Below, in pieces: positions 46,032 to 60,380 of a stretch of 64,000 nucleotides of DNA. The DNA lies in the NCBI GenBank assembly GCA_037903355.1, contig JBAJFE010000060.1:1054001-1118000 (forward strand), given 5' to 3'. The DNA is from Trichuris trichiura. Its lineage: Eukaryota; Nematoda; Enoplea; Trichinellida; Trichuridae. Made by a program: the position numbers and the translations under genes. The first letter of the stretch is position 1; every line of letters starts with the position of its first letter. Under the pieces are notes generated by a model. It was not told the DNA's origin. It saw only the letters and a program-made list of their open reading frames with translations, and did no database searches.

Positions 46032-47726
46032 TTAACTGGTCAACATTCTGTCAAAACGATTCAGCATTGCTTGAATAAGCGGAGTGGCACATAGATTTAC
46101 AAAACTGATACGGCAAGACGGTTTCAAGTGGCGAGAAACCAATAGGAGACAACCTTCGGTAATCTTTGGAGCGTCGTGGATTTCCAAGTGCAATAAATTA
46201 GCATATACAATAGGGGGAATGGCTTGTAAAACTTCATTTTCCATTGTGTTCCAGCCAATACGAAGAGTTGTCAACTTTTTAAGACGACCAAGCGAACGGG
46301 CGCATTCCTTTTTCACTCGGACATGATCGAAATCGAGTACTTCAAGTTTTGAAGCGACAGTACAAAAAATTTCAAAAGCAACTTCGTCAAAACCGTTCAT
46401 CGGCTCGGGGCAATCGATTGTCAACATTCTTAAAGAGGGAATTCTTCCAATACGTCTTACAATCTCGCTACAATACAACGCTTTAGGGTGAACTTTCACC
46501 TTGCTTAACAGGGAACAATTCTCTATCAAAGCATCCACGCAATCCGACGTCAATGCGCTGGACGAATCAATGGACAATTCCTCCAACTGTGGACATTTTT
46601 TGTAAAATGCAGACCAGGATACGGTAAAGCCGGAGCAGAAATCGTGAAATTCAAAACTTTTGAGCAATTGAGGATTTGGCAAACTGTCCACCAGTTTGAT
46701 GGACAGAAAATCGGAGGGGCTGAATATCACTCGGCCTGGCGAGCAGAGATTAAGTTTTTTAAGACTACGGCATTGGGATAAAATTACGTCAACTACGGAA
46801 GGTTCAAGGGCTGTCCATTTATTGAGACATAGCTTAAAAAAGGAGAAAATCATTCAAAAAATAAACTTGAATGGATTTCGAAAAACTTACTTCTTCCAAG
46901 TGATCCTTTGGTAGTGACAGTAAGACTTCTCCAGTCACTTTGTCATTCTCCGAAAAGTGCAATACTCGCAAATGCGATAAATTGGAAAATGCCTTGCTGA
47001 CGAGGCTATTTGCGGGTTCATACTTTTGCGAACCACGTTGATTATCTTTCCGAAGGTAACTTAATGTGCCATCCATGAAAAGTTCCTCAAGTTGAGGTAA
47101 CCCGCGCAGTAATCGGCTGAAAGCCGAAGCATCGATGCGACAAAAGCTGACGTCTAACTGGAAAAAAAACATATTCTTTCAAATGCAGACATGGAAAACG
47201 GTGGAAAAAAGGATCACCTTTCGTAGCCTTTCCAAGTCAATCATTTCATTAAGCACGGGGCGACGAATCGAAGAGAGAACCGACCCATGGATAGTCAGCT
47301 CCCTAAGGTTGCGTGCATGGCTCAAAAAATAGGTTACGAAACCCTCAGCCTTCAAGCCACGCGATGAGTGAACGATCTGCTCAAAGTCGACAACCCTAAC
47401 AGACCTGAAAAACGAAAAACAAATGACGCCAAGTAGAAGATATCACAATTATTTCATGTGCTTTGATAAACAGTTAAATTATCAAATTAAAAAAGTGACA
47501 CTTACCGCAGCAGAAGGCTTACCGCAATGCGAAACTGTTGGCTAACGCAGGACAGGCGAACCCATTCGGTCTGGTCGAGAAACTGCAAAATGTACATAAG
47601 CATTTCTATTGGCAACCTTAGAATGTGCGCAACGGCCGCAGGTTTGCCTGTCAAGCAGTTCAACGCTGGCGGGCAATCGTAAGAGCACGTTCGACGCTTC
47701 TTGAGACTTCGACTGCTATCCGCCAT
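46032..47726 (-). CDS. F-box / leucine-rich repeat protein
   Basis: Four exons: 47506-47726, 47218-47404, 46891-47157, 46032-46832 (1476 nt, 491 residues). Such proteins act as substrate receptors of SCF (Skp1-Cul1) ubiquitin ligases. The F-box lies at about 35-75: ILRLPIEMLMYILQFLD, then WVRLSCVSQQFRIAVSLLLR. The rest (about 100-470) is a run of LRRs of the cysteine-containing/F-box type: LRELTIHGS, LPQLEELFMDG, LSHLRVLHFSEND, LKKLNLCSPG, CPQLEELSIDS, LRMLTIDCP, LEVLDFDHV, LTTLRIGWN, LLHLEIHDAPKITEGC. The start is the second ATG of the open frame (MADSSRSLKKRR); the upstream part of the frame is not F-box-like. Substrate unknown. Confidence 0.88.
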
Positions 47727-48555
47727 TCCGCAATACGGAAAACGGCAAAAATCAACGACCACCACGGAGGGCACACACTACAGTACCCTGTTAAATGATG
47801 TTCATGTATCTTTAAGCGCCATCACAGGTTTTAGGAAGCAGCGAGAAATCGACAAAGCCTTCAAAGTTTTAAACCTTTAAGCGCGAAGTCAGAAATTAAT
47901 GGTTTTGCTTCTGTCTTGTTCCTGAAACTCATAAACTTCGATTGACCGTCAAAGTTTCGCAGCAACTCTGTCCGCCACTCCTACGTGACTAAACTTCTTG
48001 TACTACCTACAAAGCTCGGCTAGTGTTAATGCCGAACTGTGTAAGGTGACCGTTGTCTGTTTTTAAAGCATCGTTCAGGGTGGGCGCAACACGCTTTTAT
48101 CCAATTAGCACGTATAGGTACAGAAATACCATTTTAAAGCATCTGGCGTTGGCTCATTTTTATAATAGTGCAAAAGCTTGCCGCTGCATGCCAGCAGAAA
48201 CGCTGCGCGCAAATCGGTAAAAGTTGGAAAAAGGACAGTAAGTCGTTCAGGTTAGCATCGCGCGTTTGAATTCGATCTTTCCTTTTCTTTTGCCAAGCGC
48301 ATACGCGTCGCGGAGAGGTGTAAAATTTTTTCAAACAAAAAGAGCACTTTAAAGCAGCATCGTAAAGTCGATCTAATGCCTTGTCGAAGGCGGGATTTCT
48401 CGCAGTGATTATTTCCCGCGCTTAGAGCGCGTCTCGACAATGACAGTTTGCGAAACAAAAACTTGCACGTAAGGTACGCGCTCTGATTTTAGAAGATCGT
48501 TTTCCTGGCAGCAAGTTGACACCTCTTCCTTGTAGGAGGGTGAGCCTTTTTCGGT
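47727..48555. promoter_or_regulatory. Divergent promoter, F-box/LRR and Rpt2-like genes
   Basis: 829 bp between two divergent starts. Both promoters and 5' UTRs must fit here. No coding exon or clear core-promoter motif recognised. Confidence 0.4.
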
Positions 48556-50295
<1,740 letters not shown>

Positions 50296-53200
50296 CATAA
50301 TTATCCAATGAGATAAGTGGCAATTTTTTGAAACTGGCAGCTATGATGACGTCATTGCAGTCAGTTTCGCAAGTAAATTTTTAAAATAATCATTCCTTCT
50401 ACACAGTTTATTAAAGAAAGCTTCCTTGAGCAGCAGTTCGTTGATTTCGGAATTCAGTATTGATGGATTAACGAGAAATTTAAATTTCGGCAGCGTAAGG
50501 CTCGTTTGGAAACATTAAAGCATAACTTAAGGGCAGGCAAAGATTACCATATTCCGTGCACAAAAGTATTTAATGTAACGCATTTTATCGGCAGAGGACG
50601 CCATCTTTGAGCTCGGAGTTATCGCGGACTGTCACCATTTTTTGCACTTTTAAAAGTGTTTTTTCTTTTGGCCTCAAAAATGTTCAAACTTACTCAAATC
50701 TTCTGCAGTTGTGGTCGAAGCTGGCGAAATCAGCTGCTCTTATCAATGGTAAAAAAATAATATTTGGTGAGCTGTGATAAATTGGATTGGTTTTGCATTC
50801 TAATGACGTATGGTCTATCCATTTTCGGCATTATTTATGTAGCGTCACTTGTGACCATAAATAACAGAGACGAAAAAAAAGTCGAAGTTAACTGTCGATT
50901 TTGAATTTAGTTCATTGGTAGCTGAATGCTTAACCGACCTTTTATGGCCACTGGAGCCGCATGAAGCAGCGGTGAATTAAATTGTAATGTTTATGCGCTA
51001 GTCGTTAGCTGAACTCAGTTCTTAAGATTTCACACTTAGCATTATTATCACGCCGTCACGTCCATTAGTCTATTGAATTAACAGTTACGTCAATGAATAC
51101 GATTATGCTAATTTTTGCGTTAATACGCGTAGAAAAATGGCTAAGGCATTAGGCTTTAACGTCGAACTTTTAGTCCCAAAAACGGAAACGCTAAATCCTG
51201 AAATAAAGCGGTTCTAAGAGTTCAGCTTTTGCGCATTTTTGGTTGAAAATTCGACGTTCAAAAAATTCCAGTTTTATTCGTTTGCAACAAGAGAGAAAAA
51301 AAGGATTGCGGACGTCGGAATTGGTAGTATGGTTTGCAATCGCTTCCCGCTTAAAAAAGAGTTACGCAAAGAATGCAGAAAGGCCGGTATGACGTTAGAC
51401 GCGCAAACAAAGATTTCGCGTAGCGAACATCCGTTTGCATTGATCGTACGCAGAGAAGACAGTGGGCATAACTATTCGCTAACTTATTTTAGGTTCCTTA
51501 CGCTCCGCTCATTCCGGCAGTAAAAATACAAATTTGAAAATTCTTTTGTTCCTCCAAAGTTGTTGTCTAGAGGCTCACTGCGCGAGCAGACGAGAGGGAG
51601 TTGAGTCAAGAAAAAAAATTAATCTCATTCGTTTATTGGAGCTGCCTCGTAGCGCGGGAATGCTCTGTCCATTTGGACCCTTTTTGCAAACATATGACGT
51701 GATCAGTAAAAACTTGTTTCGCATGCAATCAAATGGCAGGAATGAATGAGCGTGTGGAGGCACGCAAGTGGGCAAAAGCGTTGCGCGCATAACGGCGACT
51801 GCATCAAGTACTAACTGTTGACAGCTCGAAAAGCGATGACAACCAGTGAAAGCCCAAAAATATTCCCCTAGTTTGCGTTGCTTTCGGTGGCATATGAAAT
51901 AGTGGGCAAAAAGACTTTTCCCGCCTCGGAAAATCTATCTCGTTAGTTAAATAAGCCACAAGAGGGAAAACGGAAATTCACACCGCGTTGGTCATCATGG
52001 AAATGGAAATAATTAGCTTAAGCTTTTACGGACGACATTAAGAAAGTTACGAAATGTGTGCGCAGCAAAGACTGAATCGTTCATCTCTTTTAGCAAGTAT
52101 TTTATTTACTTTTTCAAAGTGATCGGAGCGGTAGACAAGTGTTACGATGTGATCAACATAAGAATAGAAGTTCCGGACGAATCGTTGAAATTTTGAAGGC
52201 ATCAGTGCATATCGATACTGTTTTTCCTGGCCGAGAAAACGAAGGCAGCGCATTAGCACAACGTTATATGATCAGGCTTATTCGTGCTATGACGTGTGGA
52301 TTGGAAAGCAAAGCAATGTTGGGGTATTATCCCAACACGAGGCTGTTGTATTATTTGCTTTAAAGCCAGCAAAGAGCTAACACTTTGTTTTCCCCTTAAC
52401 GAGCACATTATGATTTCTATTTCTGTATTATTAATTACAAGTAAGAGGAATATAGCTTTTACGTAACACTTAATTTTTAAATTTTGTCCGTAGGAATGCG
52501 CGGTCCACTTTATCGCTTCCGTTTTGCAGCATTTACCTCATAGGAGACTAAAAGCCTTCAGCACTTCCAATGACCGCTCAGGAAAGCCGGAAAACAAGTT
52601 ACAAAAATGCAGTTCAATTTTCCAAGCTGACCTTCACGCAAAGGCTCTCCTAATTAGGCGCAAGCGTCCAAGTTCGTTCAACTGCAGAGGCAATAATGGA
52701 TTTTTTTTAGCCAGCGCTAAGTTCATTAAGCAACTTCAATCTTGCGACTCGCTTCGTTTCCATATATGTCACGATCGTCCGGGAAAGTTATCATCAAATT
52801 AGCGAAACAGTTTCCTGGCTGTCAGAAGTTGTATTTGTCATTGCCGAGTCAATAGATCAGTGCTCGCTTGGCAAAGGCGCCTTAAAAGTGCAACTCGCCA
52901 GAGAAGGACGGCCTACGAAAACCATAGGCCTTTTTTTATGCTTAACCTTAATGGGCAACTAGTTTTCAAATTTCCAAACAAGGCCAACATGGCTGCACGG
53001 TAGCAAATACATCCCTTATTCAGGGATTGCAAAGAGTAGCCCATTGATCTGCGCAACCTGGATTCGAGTAGCTTAATAAAAATCGAATTTTAGCCTCCGG
53101 TTTCAATGCAACCATAATAGAGCTTCCAAGCTGAGTTCTGTTCCGAAAGTTTTGCCACTTCAGCTCTAGCGCGCAGGTCTGAAAATTGATACAGACGCAT

Positions 53201-56200
53201 ATGCAGCTCGCGCAACGCCTTCTACTGGACGACGTTTGAAATGCTTCTCCGCAGCTTCCATGATGTTCTGATGTAATGAAATAAGTTTCTAGATAAATCA
53301 TGCTTAATAGAATAAAGTTTACCAAATTAGGCATAGATTTCCGCCTTGCTTAGTCTGCGCGATGACCAGGCGAAATGACTCGCTGATTCATGAAATAATG
53401 GCCAAATTTTAATATATACTTACCTCTGCTGCTCGTTTGTAACTTCGCTTGTTGCCTACTCCTCATGCAAAGTCGATTCTTCTTTCCGTTGACGGAAGAT
53501 TAACAAGAAGTACTACTAGCCGTCTACGGCAATATTTGCATAATTAAGCTACCATCAAAGCCTACAGGGAAGCTTATTGATCATCTAAACTTCTTTGCTT
53601 CTTTTGCCACGTTGCTCCAACTCGTCCAAGTACACATCTAATCAGATTCGTAGCAGTTAATAACTTCAACTGATGACTTAGAGAAGCTTTTAATCAAGTA
53701 ATTCTATTCCAACTTTAGTCGACTCTTTTGGCTGCCAAATCATGGCTTTTAAATTTCGGGATTAATTTCAAAATGTCAAAACGTCATCCTTCTGTTAAGG
53801 CGTGCCTGTCACCTAGTCGGCCGCCGTCGGATAAGAATTTGCCAACGTAGCTAAGATGAGAAAGCAGCTGAACACGTAGGTAGGGCTGAGTTGCTTTTAT
53901 TGCGTGCGGAGTCAAGAAAAAAATTTTAAGTTGCGTAGTTTTACGACGTGCCAACTTTGAAATGCAAATATTAGCAAAAAAGAATAAACACCTTTTTTCT
54001 TATGTAAATTAACATGTCGCAATTATTGCGGCTCATGTTTTTGCTTTCTGTTCCAACATATTAGCAAAGACGTCCTAAGGACGAGCGGTCACCCCATTGC
54101 ACGAATTTAATCTTGCGCTTATCGTCAATCAAACTTTTACTTGTAAACAATTTCCTTGAGAATTAGTTGTCAAACGACGACAACGAGCAGCTCGCGCTAT
54201 TATGCTTGCAAGCAGGCAGTGATTAAAGCTCTCAAGCAAACTGAGCTCCAATTCGCCTTAAGCTTGCCTATGCAAGAATGCGTCAAACTTTTACTACTCA
54301 TAACATTACCGTGCATGAGAACGGTTAAGTGCAAAGCATACACGTTGGCACCGGTTTAATGGTAGCATAAAATTACAACAATGCATGAATGGCATGAGTA
54401 ATCTTCCATTCACTTTCTTAGCTTGCCAAAGTGCTCTACGTAACGCCGCATAAAGTTGGTTGGTCATTTATGGTTAAAATACTCGATATTGTCTCGAGTA
54501 CAAGCGTAGCCGAAGCCTCATGAATGAGTCATAACGCTAGCACATACACGCATAGTGTTAAGACGCGTAGGGACAATTTGAAAAACGGCTGTTGCGTGGT
54601 TGAGCAGTTTGCTAAAAAGATGCTGATCGTGGCCAGTTGCGTTTTGATGTAGTAAAGTTGATTAGGTGCACCGGGACGCTCGCGCATCAACACGTTTGCA
54701 GGCGGGTATTCCAGTCGACAGGGTGCGCTTCAATTCGCGCGCGCGCGCAACTCGTCTCTCCCATTTCCCAATAGTAGCTGCTGCTACCGCTGCCGTGGTC
54801 GTTCCAGTCGTTTCAAATGAGCTTTCCGCTCCCTCCGCGCTCTACTGCTACCTAAAAAGGGTATTTTGCGCCAGCGCGCCGCTTTGGGTGTCAACTAATC
54901 GTGAACAAACATCTGAACAAAAGCTCCACTTGTCATTATAACATGCTCTTTTTGATCGCTTTGGCGGATGTGTCCTAAAAGTCGCGGCTTCAAAGGATGC
55001 TTGTACGCTCAGCCGGCTGTCAATAGAAAACAGTAACACAGCCGCTGCTCTTGCGTTTTGGCTTGGATGCTTTCCGACTATTTCCATTGAATAGAGGAGC
55101 CATTGGTCGTCAAGTGGTCTCGCCATTTTCTGAACTATTGATTTAGTCGGAACGATTTTGCAGACGCCTGCAAGGCCTCTTGGAAATGGGCCCATTTGGA
55201 CGGGACGTCTAAAAGAGCGCTTTTCTAACCTTTTCCAAGAGGATGAGATTGCCATGAAAGAGCCAAAGCGGTTTCCATATGTTTCTGTATATCAAAGGCA
55301 TTTGTAAGCTTTCCGATCGATCCGTCTCGCCAGTGGTTGCCAGTTGTCAAGCCAATGATGGTTCTTTGAGGCCTAGTCGCAGCGTTGCAGTCAAACGCGC
55401 CTTAATTGAAGCGCTCCAATGTCCGTGACGCTCCTGGAATTTATTGGCAGCTAGTCGGCTTTTCCGTTGCTAACTTCACCGTTGGATATTTGCCAAACAA
55501 GGTGTTCCAAGCGTATTCTAAACTTTTTTTGGTTACCTTCGACAAAGTCGACCATCGCTGGACGGTACGACGAATGATGCTTTACGCCCAAGACACTGCC
55601 AGCGACCGAAAGTCGCATGCAGACGGCAGCATGGAACCAACTGAGGCAAAACTGCCCTTGTTGGCCAACCAAGTCAAGATGACCTCCTTTAAAAGGTAAT
55701 AAACCATATGTCGCGGTGCCGACAGCCTATTGCTTTTGACTTTATTACGCGCTGCCGATTTGATCGAATTGGTCCCTGCTTCTCCGAACGTCCCTTAGTT
55801 AAGGGCGTTGGGCTTGCCGGACAATTTCCCACTGATCAATCTAAAAGCGACGTGTTCGCTTCCCCTTGCCGCCGGGTTCGTTAGCTCATTTTGGACGGTT
55901 CCGATTGCGCTACAACTTGGACGTATCGATTGGGAAAGGAAATAAACCGGAACTAACGCGGCTGCCTACCTTAGCTTCAACCTTGACAGGTCCCGGACGC
56001 CCTTGACTGCCCTAATCTAATAATATTTTCAAGTAAAGCAGTCGACCTGCCCGCCTCTTTCCAGCATACAAGTGTTTAACCGGTGATTTTGGCATCAAAC
56101 GGCCTAACAGAGCTTAAGTCCATTGGAGTCCAGTTTGCATCAGTCCATTCCTGTGATGGTAATGGGCTATACGCTCCTCGACTCCGACACGCGCAACCGC

Positions 56201-59200
56201 CTCTTATATGCCAGGTGATTGTCACCTTTTTAGACAACTTTTTAGTAGACATTTTATGCGTTGCGCAAGTTCGCTGATGCGCATTTATCTTTGCGTTGCT
56301 GTCGCCGGAAAGCGCGTAGTGTTGATGGAGGGACCAGAAGCGCTAGTCCGGGGATAACTTAGCTTGCAACGATTTGTCATGACGTACATGCGTTCCCCGC
56401 CAGCCTATTCAAAGTGAGACATGCGTTGCAGGGAAGGGTCGATTTTTCATTCGCTATTCAGCCCGGTCGCCTATAATGACCGGCAGCGATGTATACGGTG
56501 TATGATCGGTGGTCAAGGGACATAATGCTCCGGTACTTTCCAGCTAAGCGAATCGATTGGCCTCTTCCGATTTCTGGCTGTCTTTTCTCATTGATGTTGC
56601 CGAGTGTTCATTTATCCTTCCATAGGCCAAATGCTAACCGCTAAACTGCGCGGGACACTATTTGCCTTGACCGCAATGGACTATGACAACTTTGGAGGAT
56701 TTATTGCCAAAGACTGGTCGCAGTGGTGACCCGAAAACTCCGGTCTGATAATTGCATAAACAGATCGTACCGTAAACAAAATCTATACTTTATCAGCTCG
56801 TTAAGAAGTGCTACGTGTTCAAAGTTTCGAAGTATTATCTTAATTAACAAAATGTGTTGAAAAGCGGTCAACACCTCGATGACCGTTTCTAGCTTGACAT
56901 AAGCGAAGCGCATTATAACCAATTTTGGTGAGTTGTTGTTTCTCCATTTTCGTTTGCTGGCTCGTTTGGGTCCTTGTTTGCAAATGCATATGGACATCTT
57001 CACGACTTTTAAAACGATTGACGTTTTATTAATTGTGCATAATTGAGCTGAGAATATCAAGGCGGCAGCAGCAGCAGCACTTTTGTTTGGGCCTTCAAAG
57101 CGCTTTTCAGAGTTTGAGCTGCTATTGGTCAAAAAAGGCGATCATTGTCCATTAGAATCAGTCCAGCTGGTCAACCTTGAACAGCTGCTGCTCTGTCGTA
57201 CGTTACGGGCAATTTAAGGACATCTAAGGTCGACCATGTGCTTACGGCTTGGAGTTACGTCTCCATCTATTCAGTCCGCTTATTTCCGTCAATGCTTAAG
57301 GGCGGATGTTCTCAGGCCAAAACATTTTTCAGAATTCAAACTTCCGTTTAGCCTTCCTCAAGTTGACGCGCAAAACACGATCTCAATGCTGAGACTTGTT
57401 TTGCGAGGTTGCGTCACTGCCGCGGTTCAACTTTTTATTATTTTACTTTTCGGAAGATTAGTTAGCCTACAGGCAAATAGCATTGCTTTTTTCATGCGTT
57501 GTATCGTCAACGTGGCGTAGCATTTATATTCTTCCTCTTTTAGTTTAAACCTTTTGCATGATAAAATCGTGCTGTTCTACGGGCGCTCTTTTAGCATCAC
57601 CTTTTTTGCCTAAATCAGATCAAATCAAAGCAAACGTCCCTTCTCGTCAGCTTGTGCAAAATCGAAGATACTAAAAGATGGCTCGCAAAGATGAGTCGGT
57701 AATCGAAGTTCCATTAGTCGTATGTACAAATGAGGGCAAAAAGAACTGTGCTGCTTTAAAAGCGAGAGAGTTCATTCGCATGAACATATTGGGCCCTTTC
57801 TATAGCAGCGTCCATTCAAGGAAATACAAAGGCAGAAAAGCGACGCGCGCGCGTATGGCCGTGCGAGCAGTAGCAGTCTACTTTCTTTTGCAGTTCACTT
57901 TTTTGTTCTCCAAAAACAACAAATTCCGTAAGAGGTCATTTTATTCGAGAACACAAAATTTTACGTTACTGAGTGAAGTACGCTTCCTCATATTTTTTCG
58001 AACTAAAGGTGCCCCTTAACATTTGGGTCTGTAAAAAGAGAATCACTTTCTTTCGCAAAACTAGCGCTTTTTTTGGTAAAATCGATTCCATAGTTTACCT
58101 TTGGTAGCATCAGGAGAAAATTTGCATATGCACAACGTTAATCTAATCTGCTTCAAACGGATCTGAGCTCTGTCGCACATGAATTTACATTTCCAAGCAT
58201 TCTACGCAACGGTACTTTCCGGAGAGTTGCTGCACTAATCGGTGTGAAGCAAATATTTGCTTTTGTTTATACGGATGAGTAATTTTAAATTTTCAAGCGT
58301 TTTACGGTGGTCCCTTATGCGCAGCGGGCTTTTGAATTGAGCTTGTCAGATGGCACGCAATGCCACGCCCATTGCTCTGACCGCAGCAAAGAACGGATGT
58401 TAATGAGCGGAGGGGATGAAGTCTCAGTCCTGAATGAATTATTCCCAGTATGAAGACCAAAATGAATGACCTGCCAACCGCTCGGTGCGCGCAAACGACA
58501 ATGGTCGTCTGGTAAAATGAAGGGCCCAAAGATGGCATCCCCACTTTGCGCGACTCGCACTGACTCCTCTACGGAGACACTCCATACTTGGAGAAGGGTC
58601 TCGCAAATGCAAAGGCTGCTTTCAATTAAACGATTTGGGTTTTTCAAAAGCGTTTGCTCGCTGTGCGTCCGTTTCGGTTGTATTCAAGTTTTCTCTAAGG
58701 AATCATCCCACTCACGGCCGACGTGCTTTTGTGCAGAGTTGTGGCAGCAAACTAGATGGGCAGTCGATGAACTTTATCTTTTCAAATACATCCCTGTCGC
58801 GACAGCTTCTAATGTGAAAAACCTTTTGCATCTAACCAGCGCCTTTCGTAAAGACGCTCGAAGCTTCCAAAGCGAAAGAAAAGAAGAAATCGAATCACGA
58901 AGTCGAACCTGCCTGCTCGATTGGATTAAAGAAGTCTCCGAAAAGGGCTGCTGCCGCCACGCTGAACTGCGCACAGTTGTTAAGAGGAGTCAAAGAAAAA
59001 AGGAGGAAAAAGCATAGATGCTTTGCTGAAAAAAAATTTAAGATAACGTAAGTTCCTAAGGCGAACTGGCCGTCAAGCTGTTGCGCAAAGGATTAAGTTT
59101 GCGTCAGACAGCTGTCATTTAACTGCAACAGGTTGGAGTCGCCTATAAGAGTGGGCATCGTCATGCTTAGCATAGTATGCTGAATCCATATCTTCGCGTT

Positions 59201-60125
59201 GCTTATTCTTAAGAACTTCATTCGCTGCAAAGTGACACGAAACGAATGTTATGTAGGGGTTAGTACGACTTTTTCAAAGGACCTAAAGCGAGCAAACTAT
59301 AAGTGAGTGTTAACGTGTTTGCCTAATCAATAGACGACCTCGGGAGAGTGACCATCCGAAGAATGCTAAAAAGAGGCTTGAAAAATAAACAAAATCTGAA
59401 CTCATCTACTATCCAAACGGTTAAAAGCGAAATATGACCGATTTTGACCAATAGTTTTCATTCGCCACTTCCGGTATGCCCGTTGAAGGAAGCATTTGCC
59501 AGTTTTTTGGAGAAAATATTAGAATGTTCCGTTAAATAGTCCGTTGGCGGCTTGTGAAAACTTCTGTTCAGCTTTTTTCGCTCCCCTTACAAGGCTGGCT
59601 CGCCGTGTCATTGTTCAGGGGCCAATCGACCTAGTTGCCTCTTTCTGCATACACCCTCACCTGTTGATGGTGGCATTGCTGCCATAGCGAGTTCCGTTTT
59701 GACGCCTTGCACAAGTCGCAGCCTTGCAGCCATCTGCTCCTGCTTTGTGACCAAAGCAAACTGACATCCCGTCACAGCTGCAGGTATTGTTCTTGCTGAA
59801 ACGGGGTTCCCTGTGTGTTGCCGCCTCCTCGCTTCTCTGGCCAACTGCCGTCCATCAGAGTCGACCATTGGCCTTGCAACAAGTGCCAAGCACACTTCGA
59901 AGTGTCCTCGGCCAGATACGTTTCTTCAATCCCTCCCGCCGAGGTCGGTAGGGATCATTGCCATATGGTTGCAGCAGAATGAGCGACAATTTCCAAAGGC
60001 AGTCGCTTATGACATGTCCGCGTGTTCCTGCAAGTCATGCCATTGATCTCCTCATTCCTGAGGGCCACTGGTGAGCGACCGAACTCTCGCAAGTAGGTGT
60101 TTTCATTCTTTGTTCACATACTCAT

Positions 60126-60380
60126 TCAGCAATAGGACGACAGCCGGGAGCCTGTAAAGACTCGTTCGTAGGGGGTGCGCTCCACTTTGGCGCTTCGTCG
60201 TCTCAATTTTCTTACGCACTCCTTGCTTGCAAGGTCGACCAGTTTCTGCGCTCTATTTACAGCGCGGCAATGTGTTCGCGCTAGTTGAACGCATGCTATC
60301 TCCATTGAGAAGCTGTCTTGCTCCCGTACGCGAATTTTTCCGACAAAAATATCGTCGTTATTGAATGTTCCGATCAACAT
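60126..60380 (-). CDS. Unrecognised 84-residue ORF
   Basis: From the ATG at 60378-60380 to a stop at 60126. The sequence is amphipathic and protein-like (NNDDIFVGKIRVREQDSFSM, then a basic helix with LASKECVRKLRRRSAKVERT). No family recognised and no neighbour context. It could be an isolated exon or chance. Confidence 0.22.
   Translation of the reverse strand: MLIGTFNNDDIFVGKIRVREQDSFSMEIACVQLARTHCRAVNRAQKLVDLASKECVRKLRRRSAKVERTPYERVFTGSRLSSYC

Noticed and set aside
56715..56750. Possible fourth hammerhead: GACCCGAAAACTCCGG preceded by GGTC
   Set aside because: The CUGANGA box is absent (reads AAAGACT) and helix III is altered. At best it is a dead relic, possibly chance.
58466..59017. 183-residue plus-strand ORF
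   Set aside because: Longest frame in the right block, but no domain, no context and a length still compatible with chance.
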